Counted from the stretch's first letter, positions 7,987 through 17,414 are shown. The stretch is DNA of 64,000 nucleotides from Paenibacillus alba (GCF_013204855.1 NZ_JABMKZ010000011.1:124001-188000); one strand, 5' to 3'. Notes: generated from the sequence alone by a model not told the origin. Program-made: numbers and translations.

Positions 7987-8931
7987 ATGCCCAATAAAGT
8001 TCACCTTGAGGCTGCTGCTCAGAAATTTGCCGATGACAATGCAAAACCCCCTTTCCTCTTTGACCTTGGTCCTGAAAAAGGACGAGAAACGGTCGACAAG
8101 GTGCAGTCAGAGCCCGTACATAAAGAACCCGTCGATATAGAAGATTTTACGATAAAGGAAGGTCCGATCGGGCCCGTGTCTGTGCGAGTTTTACGTCCCA
8201 AAAATGCTCCCGATCCGCTCCCTGTCATCCTCTACATCCACGGAGCAGGTTGGGTGTTTGGCAACGAGCATACACATGATAGGCTAATTCGTGAACTAGC
8301 CGTTGGATCCCAATCTGCTGTTGTTTTTCCGAATTATAGCTTATCGCCGGAAGCTAAATACCCAACGGCCTTAGAAGAAATCTATGCCGTATTGCAATGG
8401 GTTGCGGAGAACAGCCGCGATCAAGGCTTTGACGCAGAGCGCATCACCATTGCAGGCGATAGTGTTGGAGGGAATATGGCTGCTGCGATTACTTTGGTCG
8501 CCAAGGAACGCAAAGGTCCGGCCATTCGGAAGCAGCTTCTGTTCTATCCGGTAACCGAAGCCTCCTTCGAGACGGATTCCTATGAACAGTTTGCGACAGG
8601 CTATTTCCTGCGCCGCGATGCGATGCAGTGGTTTTGGGATCAATACACGGCTGATCCCCGCGAACGCGCGGAGATTACGGCTTCGCCGCTGCGCGCAACG
8701 CTCGAGCAGCTGAGCAGCCTGCCGCCCGCGCTGATCATCACGGGCGAAGCCGATGTGCTTCGCGATGAAGGCGAAGCCTACGCGAATAAGCTCCGCGAAG
8801 CCGGCGTGCCTGTCACCGCCGTGCGCTTCCAAGGCATCATCCACGATTTCGTGATGCTGAATGCCTTGGCCGACACCGCCGCGGCGCGCGGGGCGATACT
8901 GCTCGCGAACGCATGGCTGCGCGAGCAATAA
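7987..8931 (+). CDS. alpha/beta hydrolase, hormone-sensitive-lipase family esterase
   Basis: 314 aa. Oxyanion-hole motif YIHGAGWVFG (HGAGW where HGGGW is usual), nucleophile elbow AGDSVGGN, acid in the ADVLRDEGE region and catalytic histidine in GIIHDFVM: the full HSL/bacterial carboxylesterase set at family length. AAAGGAGG precedes the ATG. Likely hydrolyses short-chain esters in the cytoplasm. Base composition is uneven: the last third (about 8600-8930) is markedly GC-rich (many GCG/CGC codons) compared with the first half and neighbouring genes. Confidence 0.93.
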   Translation: MPNKVHLEAAAQKFADDNAKPPFLFDLGPEKGRETVDKVQSEPVHKEPVDIEDFTIKEGPIGPVSVRVLRPKNAPDPLPVILYIHGAGWVFGNEHTHDRLIRELAVGSQSAVVFPNYSLSPEAKYPTALEEIYAVLQWVAENSRDQGFDAERITIAGDSVGGNMAAAITLVAKERKGPAIRKQLLFYPVTEASFETDSYEQFATGYFLRRDAMQWFWDQYTADPRERAEITASPLRATLEQLSSLPPALIITGEADVLRDEGEAYANKLREAGVPVTAVRFQGIIHDFVMLNALADTAAARGAILLANAWLREQ

Positions 8932-8972
8932 AAGCTGCTTCGCAAGTTTTCATTGAAACTAAGCTGGCCGTT

Positions 8973-9003
8973 AAAAGAGGCTGCCGTTTGTGCCGGCAGC
9001 CTC
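8973..9003 (-). terminator. strong hairpin between convergent genes
   Basis: A ten-base stem GAGGCTGCCG/CGGCAGCCTC with a short loop. The minus strand continues into TTTTAA, so it most likely ends transcripts that come from the GNAT gene at 9297 and cross the palindrome tetrad. Confidence 0.65.
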
Positions 9004-9075
9004 CATAAATTGTTGCTGATCCATACGATCATCAAAAAGCCTGACATCCCAGGCACTAGTGTGCCGCTGCAACTG

Positions 9076-9262
9076 AAAGCCTGCGAAAATGCAGGCTTTT
9101 TTCAATGTATCACCGAAAAAGAGGAAAAGCCTGCAATTGTGCAGGCTTTTTGGCCTTTTTCAGACTAAAATCTAAAAAGTACCGCAAGAACCTGCACTTT
9201 TGCAGGAATTTAAGAATATGGGTCATTCTGAGCGAAAAAAGATGCACTATTGCAGCTTTTCC
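9076..9262. repeat. palindrome tetrad A (CCTGCA type), 50/61/50 spacing
   Basis: Four short palindromes with centres at about 9087.5, 9137.5, 9198.5 and 9248.5. The arms are CCTGCR/TGCAGG or GATGCA variants with four central bases, flanked by A-runs on the left and CTTTTT on the right. The spacers are not alike. It lies between the convergent esterase and GNAT genes. The same geometry recurs at 24442, 48923 and 25923, and underlies the 112-bp arrays. Confidence 0.85.
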
Positions 9263-9296
9263 TCATTTACCAGGCTAAGCTATTTATATTCATCAG

Positions 9297-9662
9297 CTAC
9301 TGCTTTTGGGCACTTTCCGAGCTGTACACATCCGAATATTTCGTATCTGACTTCTCCCAAACGTCTGCATATGCGGGATTTTGCTGAAATTCTTCCAGAG
9401 CAAATGAACAAGATGGAATGATTTTGCGGCCTTTCTCTCTCGCTTCTTCAACTACCAAATTCAGCAACTGATGTCCAAGATGCCGCCCGCGGAAACGCGG
9501 GTCAACAAACGTATGATCAATGACCCACGTATCCACATCAACAAGCTTATAAGTGATTTCCCCTACCGTGCCGGTTATCGTATTTAAGATATAGCTGTTC
9601 CCTTGTTTTTGGACAACGACTTCTTCTTCCGCTTCCCGAAATGTTGGATTGATTTGATTCAT
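9297..9662 (-). CDS. small GNAT-like acetyltransferase (YidJ/acetyltransf_CG type)
   Basis: 121 aa from an ATG that sits 11 nt after AGGAGG; an upstream in-frame GTG overlaps that site. The short GNAT fold shows GEITYKLVDVDTWVIDHTFV, the acetyl-CoA loop DPRFRGRHLGHQLL and the characteristic end KIIPSCSFALEEFQQNP, all typical of the small PF14542 group. The substrate is unknown. It follows ilvD by about 70 bp on the same strand with no clear terminator between, so read-through from ilvD is possible. Confidence 0.88.
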   Translation of the reverse strand: MNQINPTFREAEEEVVVQKQGNSYILNTITGTVGEITYKLVDVDTWVIDHTFVDPRFRGRHLGHQLLNLVVEEAREKGRKIIPSCSFALEEFQQNPAYADVWEKSDTKYSDVYSSESAQKQ

Positions 9663-9735
9663 AAATGATGGCACCTCCTGAAGGATAATAACGAATTAGT
9701 CATCATTACCCTTTGAAGGTGATCCTGAACCATCC

Positions 9736-11421
9736 CTATAAATCAGTAACGGCTCCCTTGGAGGCCGAAGAAACTAACCGCGCATATTTAGCAAGCACAC
9801 CTCTGCTTACTTTTAATGGCGGCTGAATCCAAGCTTGCTTGCGCTTTTCTAATTCCTCAGCTGTGATCTGGAAGGAAATTTCCTGGGTTTCACTATCAAT
9901 CGTGATCGCATCGCCATGCTGGAGATAAGCAATCGGTCCACCAACTTGCGCTTCAGGGGCAACATGCCCGACAACAAAGCCGTGTGATCCCCCCGAGAAT
10001 CGGCCATCCGTCATCAGCGCAACTTCACCGCCCAGACCTTTTCCTACTATTAAAGCCGTGACAGAAAGCATTTCCGGCATACCGGGTCCGCCTTTGGGAC
10101 CACAGTAGCGAATGACTAGCACATCGCCTTTTTGGATTTCATCTCTGAGGATCGCCTCCGTTGCCGCGGCTTCGCTGTCATATACCCGAGCTGGGCCGGT
10201 AAATCGCAGCTTTTTCATGCCGGACATTTTGGCGATGGCTCCTTCCGGCGCCAAGTTTCCTTTTAATACAACAAGAGGACCTGTAGCTTTCAAGGGTTTA
10301 TCAAAAGGATAAATAATATCCTGATCTTCCCTTAGCGGTGCAGCTTCCGCTAGATTTTCAGCCAACGTTCTCCCTGTTACGGTCAAACAATCACCATGAA
10401 GCAGTCCTTGCGCAAGAAGCAGTTTCATGACACCTGGCACTCCGCCAATATCATTCAAATCCTGCATCGCATATTTACCACTGGGCTTCAGATCAGCAAT
10501 ATGCGGGACCTTCATACGAATCCGTTCAAAATCATCATACGTTAACTCAACTTCTACAGAATGAGCGATGGCGATTAAATGCAAGAAAGCGTTGGTTGAT
10601 CCGCCTAAGGCCATAACAACTGTGATCGCATTTTCAAAAGCTCGCTTCGTCATAATATCTCGTGGATAGATGCCTTTGTCCAATAAGTCGATAACCGTTC
10701 CGCCAGCTTTGACACATTCTAAGGCTTTATTTGCCGAGATGGCAGGTGTAGAAGAGGAACCCGGCAGACTCATTCCTAAAGCTTCTGCGGCTGAAGCCAT
10801 CGTATTCGCGGTGTACATGCCGCCGCATGCTCCTGCCCCAGGGCAAACACTGCATTCCACTTTGTGCAATTCTTCTTCCGTCATGCGCCCATCATGATAT
10901 TGCCCCACAGCCTCGAACGCGGTGACGATATCCACATCTTTCCCATCCAGCTTCCCTGGCTGAATCGTTCCTCCATACACATACACCGCAGGCAGATTCA
11001 TTCTGCCAATGGCCATTAAGCAAGCTGGTGTATTCTTATCACATCCGCCAACTGCAACCAAACCGTCAAAGCGTTCTGCGCCAGTAACGATTTCAATGGA
11101 ATCGGCAATGGCCTCGCGGCTTGGCAAAGAAAACAACATTCCGTCATGCCCCATGGATATGCCATCGGAGACGGTTATCGTGTTGAATATGAGCGGGGCT
11201 CCCCCGTGCTCCTGAACGCCTTTCTTGGCGTGCAAAGCGAGATCATTAATATGAATATTGCAAGGCGTAACCTCGCTCCAAGTGCTGGCAACACCGATCA
11301 TCGGCTTCTTGAAATCCTCATCCTTGAAACCAACCGCACGCAACATCGCACGGTTGGGAACGCGGTTCACGCCTTCGCTTATCACTTTACTGCGAATTCT
11401 CAAGTCTTTCTTGTCGGTCAT
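9736..11421 (-). CDS. ilvD: dihydroxy-acid dehydratase
   Basis: Converts 2,3-dihydroxy-isovalerate and 2,3-dihydroxy-3-methylvalerate to the 2-keto acids in valine, leucine and isoleucine synthesis. Iron-sulphur and Mg ligands are present: [11 protein letters not shown] and [19 protein letters not shown], plus LPGSSSTPA and the C-terminal [10 protein letters not shown]. The longest frame begins 18 codons upstream, but the ATG of [12 protein letters not shown] matches the usual N-terminus and gives 561 aa, the family size; GAGAGG lies 10 nt upstream. It stands apart from any other branched-chain synthesis gene in the window, and a terminator about 90 bp upstream isolates it from the array and exporter genes, so it probably has its own promoter. 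Confidence 0.97.
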   Translation of the reverse strand: MTDKKDLRIRSKVISEGVNRVPNRAMLRAVGFKDEDFKKPMIGVASTWSEVTPCNIHINDLALHAKKGVQEHGGAPLIFNTITVSDGISMGHDGMLFSLPSREAIADSIEIVTGAERFDGLVAVGGCDKNTPACLMAIGRMNLPAVYVYGGTIQPGKLDGKDVDIVTAFEAVGQYHDGRMTEEELHKVECSVCPGAGACGGMYTANTMASAAEALGMSLPGSSSTPAISANKALECVKAGGTVIDLLDKGIYPRDIMTKRAFENAITVVMALGGSTNAFLHLIAIAHSVEVELTYDDFERIRMKVPHIADLKPSGKYAMQDLNDIGGVPGVMKLLLAQGLLHGDCLTVTGRTLAENLAEAAPLREDQDIIYPFDKPLKATGPLVVLKGNLAPEGAIAKMSGMKKLRFTGPARVYDSEAAATEAILRDEIQKGDVLVIRYCGPKGGPGMPEMLSVTALIVGKGLGGEVALMTDGRFSGGSHGFVVGHVAPEAQVGGPIAYLQHGDAITIDSETQEISFQITAEELEKRKQAWIQPPLKVSRGVLAKYARLVSSASKGAVTDL

Positions 11422-11511
11422 AGGGATGCATCCTCTCGTATAGATCGTTGATTTGTTATATGCAATATATCGCATACGAATATTGAATGCAATCTTTTTA
11501 TTGTGAAAATG

Positions 11512-11561
11512 AAAAAGCCTCTAACGCGACCACTCAATGGATGAGTGACCGCGTTTAGAGG
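11512..11561 (-). terminator. strong intrinsic terminator upstream of ilvD
   Basis: A long stem (CCTCTAACGCG/CGCGTTTAGAGG with further inner pairing ACCACTCA/TGAGTGAC) runs on the minus strand into CTTTTTCATTTT. It should end transcripts that come leftward through the 112-bp array. I saw no T-box or leader-peptide features that would make it an ilvD attenuator. Confidence 0.8.
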
Positions 11562-11571
11562 TAAAAAAACT

Positions 11572-12150
11572 GAGACGGCTTTTTGGGGCGGGCTCAGCTT
11601 GCTTTTTCGGGGGTTGGGGCTTTTTTAGTTCATGAGACTGCCTTTTTCGCAGGCTCATGAGGCTTCCGGCTACTTTTTGCCACTGAGACGGCATTTTCGG
11701 CGGGCTCAGCTTGCTTTTTCAGGGGTTGGGGCTTTTTTAGCTCATGAGACTGCCTTTTGGGCAGGCTCGGCAGGCTTCCGGCTACTTTTTGCTACTGAGA
11801 CGGCATTTTCGGCGGGCTCAGCTTGCTTTTTCAGGGGTTGGGGCTTTTTTAGCTCATGAGACTGCCTTTTTCGCAGGCTCAGGAGGTTTCCGGCTACTTT
11901 TTGCCACTGAGGCGGCATTTTTGGCGGGCTCAGCTTGCTTTTTCGGGGGTTGGGGCTTTTTTAGCTCACGAGACTGCCTTTTGGGCAGGCTCGGCAGGCT
12001 TCCGGCTACTTTTTGCTGCTGAGACGGCATTTTCGGCGGGCTCAGCTTGCTTTTTCGGGGGTTGGGGCTTTTTTAGTTCATGAGACTGCCTTTTTGGCAG
12101 GCTCATGAGGCTTCCGGCTGCTTTTTGCTGCTGAGAAGCTCGTCAAGTAG
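11572..12150. repeat. 112-bp tandem array B, five units, two palindromes per unit
   Basis: Units start at 11572, 11685, 11797, 11909 and 12021 (period 113 then 112), with a partial copy from 12133. Each unit holds two T-rich-loop palindromes: GAGACGGC..GGCGGGCTC and a CATGAGACTGCC..GGCAGGCTCATG type. Their centres alternate about 61 and 51 bp apart (for example 11696, 11757, 11808). 112 is not a multiple of 3, so the long open frames crossing it shift register at every unit and are not credible genes. A related eight-unit array lies at 57146-58041. Confidence 0.92.
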
Positions 12151-12199
12151 AATATAAAAGGAAAAGGCATTGATGTAAACATGATCACCGTGCTAATGT

Positions 12200-12376
12200 C
12201 TAATATAAAAAATAACCGATCGCAACCAAGGCAAGCAGTGAAAGCCCCCCAGCTATCGGAAGGGGCCTGAAACTCCTTTTCTCTGCCTTATCGTACCAGT
12301 GTGCATTTCGCGAGCGTCTCTCTATCTCTTTGACCTGCTCCTCGTATCTTTTCTCTATCTCATATAGATTCCACAT
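12200..12376 (-). CDS. small single-span membrane protein, 58 aa
   Basis: The longest frame starts inside the MFS gene, but the ATG at 12376 has GGGGGAG just upstream and lies 11 bp after the MFS stop. The product MWNLYEIEKRYEEQ... has a charged amphipathic N-terminal half (about 40 residues) and one C-terminal membrane segment (LPIAGGLSLLALVAIGYFLY). No family recognised. Tight coupling suggests translation together with the exporter. Confidence 0.7.
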   Translation of the reverse strand: MWNLYEIEKRYEEQVKEIERRSRNAHWYDKAEKRSFRPLPIAGGLSLLALVAIGYFLY

Positions 12377-12387
12377 GGCAGCTCCCC

Positions 12388-13890
12388 CTATTCGTTGGTG
12401 GAAACGAATTTTACCATGGTCGAAAGTACTTCCTTTTTCATGAACAAACAAGCAAGAAAGGCTACAATCGCGAAAGCAATGCTGATGGCAAAAATATGTT
12501 GGAAAGCTCCAGTGAAAATCAGCTTAATATTCATCAGCAGTTCCGCAGAAATCCCCTTCGGAATGCCGCCATTCATAATCGTTTCGCTCGTTCCCTCGGG
12601 AAACTGAGCGGATAATCCCGAGATCCCACTCGAGATATTTCTGGACAGCAAGCTGCCAAAGATGCTGAAACCAAGCGTAGTTCCAATTGCCTGGAACAAC
12701 TGAACCGTTGCAACTCCTACCCCGCTATGCTCCTTCTGCACAGATTCCTGCACAATCAAGTTATCCGAGCCGAATAGTACGCCAATACCGAGTCCGAGAA
12801 TGAAAAAGGCAACGATCACATAGAGAACGGTCGTATCGACACCTATGCGGGACAGCAGAATAAAACTAATGAAAGGAAAGACAAAAGAAACGATGAAAAG
12901 ATGCTTGTAAGCAATTTTGGTAATCAAATTCCCGCAAACGATACTCGCTGGTATGGCACCGGCCATGAAGGCTAACGATAAATAGCCTGATGCTGTTGGT
13001 GATAAGCCCATCACATTTTGAGCGAAGAAAGGGAATCCCGACATACCGCCCATAATGCCCAGCATTGTAAGAAAAACAATAACAGATAACACGATAATCG
13101 AGCGATTTTTAAATAAGACTAGTGGAATAATCGGTTCCTTCGCTCTCGCTTCAATCCGCACAAAGAGGATAATCAGCGCTCCAGCTGCTATTAATAAGCT
13201 AATGATGATGGGAGAACCCCATGAATACCCTTTGACATCAATGAGAACAGGAGCAAGCAGCAGGGACAGCATCGACAGTACAAGCGTGAAAGCTCCCGCC
13301 CAATCAATGACCTTTTTCTCTGTCCCGACAGACTCGCGCATGCCTTTGGAAACAACAAACGCTGAGGCAATTGCAACCGGAATGTTGATGAGAAAAATCC
13401 AATGCCAGCTAATATGACTGACAAAATAGCCGCCAATCGTCGGCCCAAGCAGTTGTGGCAGAATAAGCAGCGGGCCTACCAAACTTTGTACTTTCGCTCG
13501 CTGTTCCAATGGAAATGTATCTCCGATGATGATCATGGCAAGGGGCATGAGCCCACCTGCTCCGATGCCCTGAACGCCCCTGCCAACCAAAAGCATCGTC
13601 ATGGAATCTGCGAAACCGCAAATGATGGACCCGATCAAGAACAAAGCCACACAGCTTAAATAAATCTTCTTGCGACCGTAAATATCAGCCAGTTTGCCGA
13701 AAATCGGCATAAACATCGTGATGGAGAGCATGTAGATACCGGCAACCCACCCGTATAGCGATAAACCGTGCAAATCTCTAATAATGGTTGGCAAAGCTGT
13801 GGATACAATCGTTTGGTCCAGTTCCGAGAATATCAGACCTAACAGCAATCCGATAAGAACCAGTTTCTTATTATTTCCTTGCGTTTTCAA
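12388..13890 (-). CDS. MFS drug:H+ antiporter, DHA2 (EmrB/QacA) family
   Basis: 500 aa with about 14 membrane segments. The DHA2 signature LDQTIVSTALPTI is in TM1, followed by GKLADIYGRKK (motif A) and VQGIGAGGLMPLAM. The start is TTG with GAGGTG six to seven bases upstream. Such proteins expel lipophilic cations and other drugs using the proton gradient; the substrate cannot be told from sequence. It is followed at 11 bp by a small membrane protein gene. No TetR/MarR-type regulator lies next to it. Confidence 0.92.
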   Translation of the reverse strand: MKTQGNNKKLVLIGLLLGLIFSELDQTIVSTALPTIIRDLHGLSLYGWVAGIYMLSITMFMPIFGKLADIYGRKKIYLSCVALFLIGSIICGFADSMTMLLVGRGVQGIGAGGLMPLAMIIIGDTFPLEQRAKVQSLVGPLLILPQLLGPTIGGYFVSHISWHWIFLINIPVAIASAFVVSKGMRESVGTEKKVIDWAGAFTLVLSMLSLLLAPVLIDVKGYSWGSPIIISLLIAAGALIILFVRIEARAKEPIIPLVLFKNRSIIVLSVIVFLTMLGIMGGMSGFPFFAQNVMGLSPTASGYLSLAFMAGAIPASIVCGNLITKIAYKHLFIVSFVFPFISFILLSRIGVDTTVLYVIVAFFILGLGIGVLFGSDNLIVQESVQKEHSGVGVATVQLFQAIGTTLGFSIFGSLLSRNISSGISGLSAQFPEGTSETIMNGGIPKGISAELLMNIKLIFTGAFQHIFAISIAFAIVAFLACLFMKKEVLSTMVKFVSTNE

Positions 13891-13993
13891 AAGGACACCT
13901 CATCTTCATCCATATTGGTTGCTTCTTCTTACTTCTCTATAAGCATAAAACCAAAATGAACTTCCTTCATCCGACTTGGGGATTTAAATTGTC

Positions 13994-15196
13994 TCAGTCT
14001 GGAGAACTAGAATGATTGCCGCTTTTTTGGGTGAGTGGGCTTAACAGTGCTGCTCCTATGACAAGTAAAACGCCGCTAACGATATATACCGTGAGTAGCG
14101 ATAGTTCATTTTTCAAATAGCCAGAAACCGACATCCCCATTACCATCATCCCCATAAAAATCGATGTGATCGCTCCACTGACCCGTCCCATGAACGCACT
14201 TTCGGTATTTCTAATCATAAGGGTTTGAATACCGATTTGAACGCATGGATAAAATAAACCGGCAATAATTTGAAGCACAATAGTCAACACAATGTTGTGT
14301 GATACGCCAACTAGTATCGTACTAAAAGCACTAACAAGTAAACCAACGGCAAGCAAAATTTGTGGTTTAATCTTTTTGGCGATCCCCATGATACTAATAC
14401 CGCCTAACAGCATCGCTGCCCCATTTGTCAGTAAAAGCCACTGTAAAAATGATTTGTCTAACCCCAGATTTTCAATGACGATGAACAACGATAGGGGTTG
14501 AATGATGCCTGATGCCACTCCCGTGACAGCAAAGGTTACGCTTAGCGTCCTCAGTGAAGGATTAAACCATAAATACCGAAGTCCAGACATCATATCTTTC
14601 ATAAAATGACTTGAGCTTTCGGATTTTGGTTCTTTGTGATCGCGAGGAAGCCGCAGTAAGATGACGCCTGAGCCACAGAACATAACAAGTGTGAGCATCA
14701 AAGAAACTTCTATACCGAACTGAAGATAGATAAAAGTGCCAATAATCGGACCCAAGACCATAAATATCGCAATTAAGGTTTGATTCATCGCCATCACGCC
14801 TTGCAATTGTTCCATGGTTACATGCTTCTTGTAAATTTTCATGGCAGAAGGCTGTGAGAATTGAGATAAGCTTGCCGATACGAATGTTCCTAAGAGCAGC
14901 GCAATCCATGAACCGTAGTGAAAAGCAATAAGAACAATGAGTACAGATAAGGCAGAAATGAAATCCGCTCCGACCATGGTTCGTTTTGGCTGCCAGCGAT
15001 CAGCGAATGAGCCTCCAATTATAGCAAACACAAACATAGGCGCATACTCGACAACCGAAATCAGAGATACATAGTGCGGATCATTATTCGTCCACTCTGC
15101 GACATATAGCAGAACAGCAAAATTGCGGATCCAAATACCCAGCTGCAAGAGCACACGGGATACGAAGATGGTTCGTACATAACGATTTGAAAACAT
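13994..15196 (-). CDS. MFS exporter, EntS/MFS_3-like
   Basis: 400 aa with about 12 membrane segments. N-terminus MFSNRYVRTIFVSRVLLQLG, motif-A-like GGSFADRWQPKRTM and PIIGTFIYLQFG place it in the MFS_3 group that includes siderophore and macrolide exporters. It is a different family from the DHA2 exporter next to it and is separated by about 100 bp. GGGAGG lies about 12 nt before the ATG. The AT-rich gap to the right (15200-15370) presumably holds its promoter. Confidence 0.88.
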   Translation of the reverse strand: MFSNRYVRTIFVSRVLLQLGIWIRNFAVLLYVAEWTNNDPHYVSLISVVEYAPMFVFAIIGGSFADRWQPKRTMVGADFISALSVLIVLIAFHYGSWIALLLGTFVSASLSQFSQPSAMKIYKKHVTMEQLQGVMAMNQTLIAIFMVLGPIIGTFIYLQFGIEVSLMLTLVMFCGSGVILLRLPRDHKEPKSESSSHFMKDMMSGLRYLWFNPSLRTLSVTFAVTGVASGIIQPLSLFIVIENLGLDKSFLQWLLLTNGAAMLLGGISIMGIAKKIKPQILLAVGLLVSAFSTILVGVSHNIVLTIVLQIIAGLFYPCVQIGIQTLMIRNTESAFMGRVSGAITSIFMGMMVMGMSVSGYLKNELSLLTVYIVSGVLLVIGAALLSPLTQKSGNHSSSPD

Positions 15197-15368
15197 GTGA
15201 ATTCATATCCTCCCTTTAAAATTATTTTCGGAGCAATAAAGTAAACATTTTTATTTTATTACCACCAATAAATAGACATATTACATTAATGTTTATTAAA
15301 TTTCAATGTATTTATAATAAATTTATAGATAAAATGCATTTTTGTCTATAAATTTAAAATGAACGAAA

Positions 15369-15392
15369 ATAAAAAAACGCCTTTCGGCGTTC
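15369..15392 (-). terminator. intrinsic terminator after Peptidase_G2 gene
   Basis: On the minus strand AACGCC-GAAA-GGCGTT is followed by TTTTTTATTTTC, 15 bp beyond the stop of the HAEG-repeat gene. Confidence 0.85.
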
Positions 15393-15406
15393 AGTCAAAC
15401 CAACTC

Positions 15407-17245
15407 TTATTTCACGAAAATTAGAACCTGATTAGGCCCCGTCCGTTTCATGACCCGATAACCGGCAGCCGCCGCTTTCCCTACACCGTCATCATTAGGC
15501 ATACAGTATCCACCAGCCAAGCAAGTGCCGTCATCACGGACTCGAAGTTTACCTACGACTCCAACAGCGACCCATTCCGGCCGTTGTAAGCGAGGAATAT
15601 ACACTTGTGATTCATCCCAGTTTGGATTTATGATAGGTTCCTCTTTGATAAAGGCCGGTCGAATGACCACCCCGAGTTCATTCGTTACCTCGTGAACAAC
15701 CACATCCTGATATTGAATTCTTCCCCATTCATCGGTGACAAAAAGGTCATGCCATCTTAGTTCGCTCGAATCCGCAATGATCGCTGGTCTCGCACTGACG
15801 ACCCCGAGGATGTAATTATCCATTGTATTTGCTTTTCGAATTTTATCACTTGCATGGTCAAAAGTAACAAAATAACCTACATCAATCGGCCCGCCATCTG
15901 TGGTTTCAAACATTTCCGCATAATCCGCTGCGTTCGGAGACAGTACGGTCCCATCCAAATATAGATTTCCTGTACCGCCTTCAATAACAGCTGAATTCAG
16001 CGTCGGTCCGTCTACAATCCCATTGGCCAAGTGCCAAGAATAAGGAAATCGGGATGAGCCATTTTGTCCCATGATATGAGAACCAATATGTGCGGATGTC
16101 ACTGTCGTATTTTCTCCCTCGGCATGGGACTCTGCCGCCAAAGCCATTGTTTGGAATCCCTCAGCATGGGAAACCTGACCATCAGCGATTGTGTTTGCCC
16201 CTTCGGCATGCGAGTAATTACCGCTCGCCGTTGTTCCTACGCCTTCCGCATGCGAAAAGGGACCACTAGCCAGCGTATTCGCCCCTTCGGCATGGGCAGA
16301 GGGCCCGCTGGCTGTTGTTTGAAATCCTTCTGAATGGGAAGCTGCTCCAGTAGCTTTTGTTAGTTGTCCCTCTGCGTGGGAACCCACATTACCACTGGCA
16401 GTCGTTTGCTGTCCCTCGCTATGGGATGCGGTACCGCTTGCAATCGTGCTTAGTCCCTCCGCATGGGAGAAATCTCCAATTGCCATTGGACCTGTTGAGC
16501 TCGTAACATCTACCGTCCCCCCTTCGGCGTGGGAGGCAAATCCAATGGCAAGCGTGCCTGTCCCCTCGACATGTGAACTCGACCCGCTCGCAATGTTAGG
16601 AGCAGGGGTTCCGAGGGTGTCTACGCCGCCGCCTTCCGCATGCGAAGCTCTTCCGCTTGCTGTATTCCCTTCCCCTTCAGCATGCGCGGAGTTGCCAAGC
16701 GCTGCGCTCTGAAGTCCTTCCGCGTGAGAACCTAAATTCCCACTGGCGACAGTCATCAGCCCCTCAGAGTGAGCAGGTGATCCACTAGCGAGAGTACTTT
16801 GCCCTTCGGCATGGGAGAAATTCCCCAGCGCCTGTGTGCCTGTTCCTTCCGCATGCGAGGCTTGACCATTGGCGAAGGTATTGCTGCCCTCGGAATGCGA
16901 AGCAATCCCCGTTGCTAAAGTTGCCATCCCTTCCGCGTGTGCAATATCCGCTGTCGTTACGCTCAAGTATCCTTCTGCATGCGAGGCGACTCCTCCCGCA
17001 GTTGTTGTGCTTCCTTCCGCGTGTGCCGTATCCGCCATTGTCATAGTCAAATAACCTTCCGTATGTGAAGCAGATCCGCCCGCAAACGTCGTGCTTCCTT
17101 CCGCATGAGCCGTATTATCTTGTGCAATTGTTTGAAAGCCTTCGGCATGGGATGCTACACCGTTGGCGAATGTACTTAATCCCTCTGCATGTGAACAGTT
17201 CCCATTGGCATTTTGATTACAATTCGGATTACAATTGCAAGCCAC
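15407..17245 (-). CDS. HAEG-repeat (YadA-head-like) protein with Peptidase_G2 self-cleaving C-domain
   Basis: 612 aa from a GTG preceded by GGGGGG at 7 nt; an ATG 14 codons upstream has no ribosome binding site. A short Cys/Asn-rich start (ACNCNPNCNQNANGNC) leads into about 25 repeats of H-x-E-G-(x)9-10, as in trimeric adhesin heads (SHAEGxxTxASG...), to about residue 400. The C-terminal ~200 residues match the Peptidase_G2 intramolecular-chaperone domain (SPNAADYAEMFETT, IILGVVSARP-like NYILGVVSARPAI, GVVGKLRVRDDG), known from phage tail fibres and Bacillales surface proteins as an autoproteolytic trimerisation module. No signal peptide is visible. It probably forms a trimeric spike, perhaps on the spore surface. 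Confidence 0.87.
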   Translation of the reverse strand: MACNCNPNCNQNANGNCSHAEGLSTFANGVASHAEGFQTIAQDNTAHAEGSTTFAGGSASHTEGYLTMTMADTAHAEGSTTTAGGVASHAEGYLSVTTADIAHAEGMATLATGIASHSEGSNTFANGQASHAEGTGTQALGNFSHAEGQSTLASGSPAHSEGLMTVASGNLGSHAEGLQSAALGNSAHAEGEGNTASGRASHAEGGGVDTLGTPAPNIASGSSSHVEGTGTLAIGFASHAEGGTVDVTSSTGPMAIGDFSHAEGLSTIASGTASHSEGQQTTASGNVGSHAEGQLTKATGAASHSEGFQTTASGPSAHAEGANTLASGPFSHAEGVGTTASGNYSHAEGANTIADGQVSHAEGFQTMALAAESHAEGENTTVTSAHIGSHIMGQNGSSRFPYSWHLANGIVDGPTLNSAVIEGGTGNLYLDGTVLSPNAADYAEMFETTDGGPIDVGYFVTFDHASDKIRKANTMDNYILGVVSARPAIIADSSELRWHDLFVTDEWGRIQYQDVVVHEVTNELGVVIRPAFIKEEPIINPNWDESQVYIPRLQRPEWVAVGVVGKLRVRDDGTCLAGGYCMPNDDGVGKAAAAGYRVMKRTGPNQVLIFVK

Positions 17246-17414
17246 ATCATTCCCCCCTTTTGTATGAAAAATAGATTGAAGATTCATCTGAGATGAATCA
17301 TCATGTTATAGATTATGTGTTTAGCAACCATTTGCTTGGATATATTCATTAATGTGAGAGAGTAATAGTCTATTTTAAAAAAGTTGAACTACTACTCCTG
17401 TTTCCTAGTACACA

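Noticed and set aside
8371..8928. 185-codon minus-strand frame opposite the esterase
   Set aside because: Shadow frame caused by the GC-rich 3' part of the esterase gene; the esterase motifs are complete on the plus strand.
11422..11561. T-box or leader-peptide attenuator for ilvD
   Set aside because: No specifier-loop or T-box sequence and no run of Leu/Val/Ile codons was seen. The terminator lies about 90 bp upstream, leaving room for a promoter between it and the gene.
11632..12083. Three overlapping plus-strand frames with similar products across array B, and two more across array E (57229-57758)
   Set aside because: A 112-bp unit is not divisible by three, so each copy shifts frame. 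The similar products simply reflect the tandem repeat, and no start signals are present.
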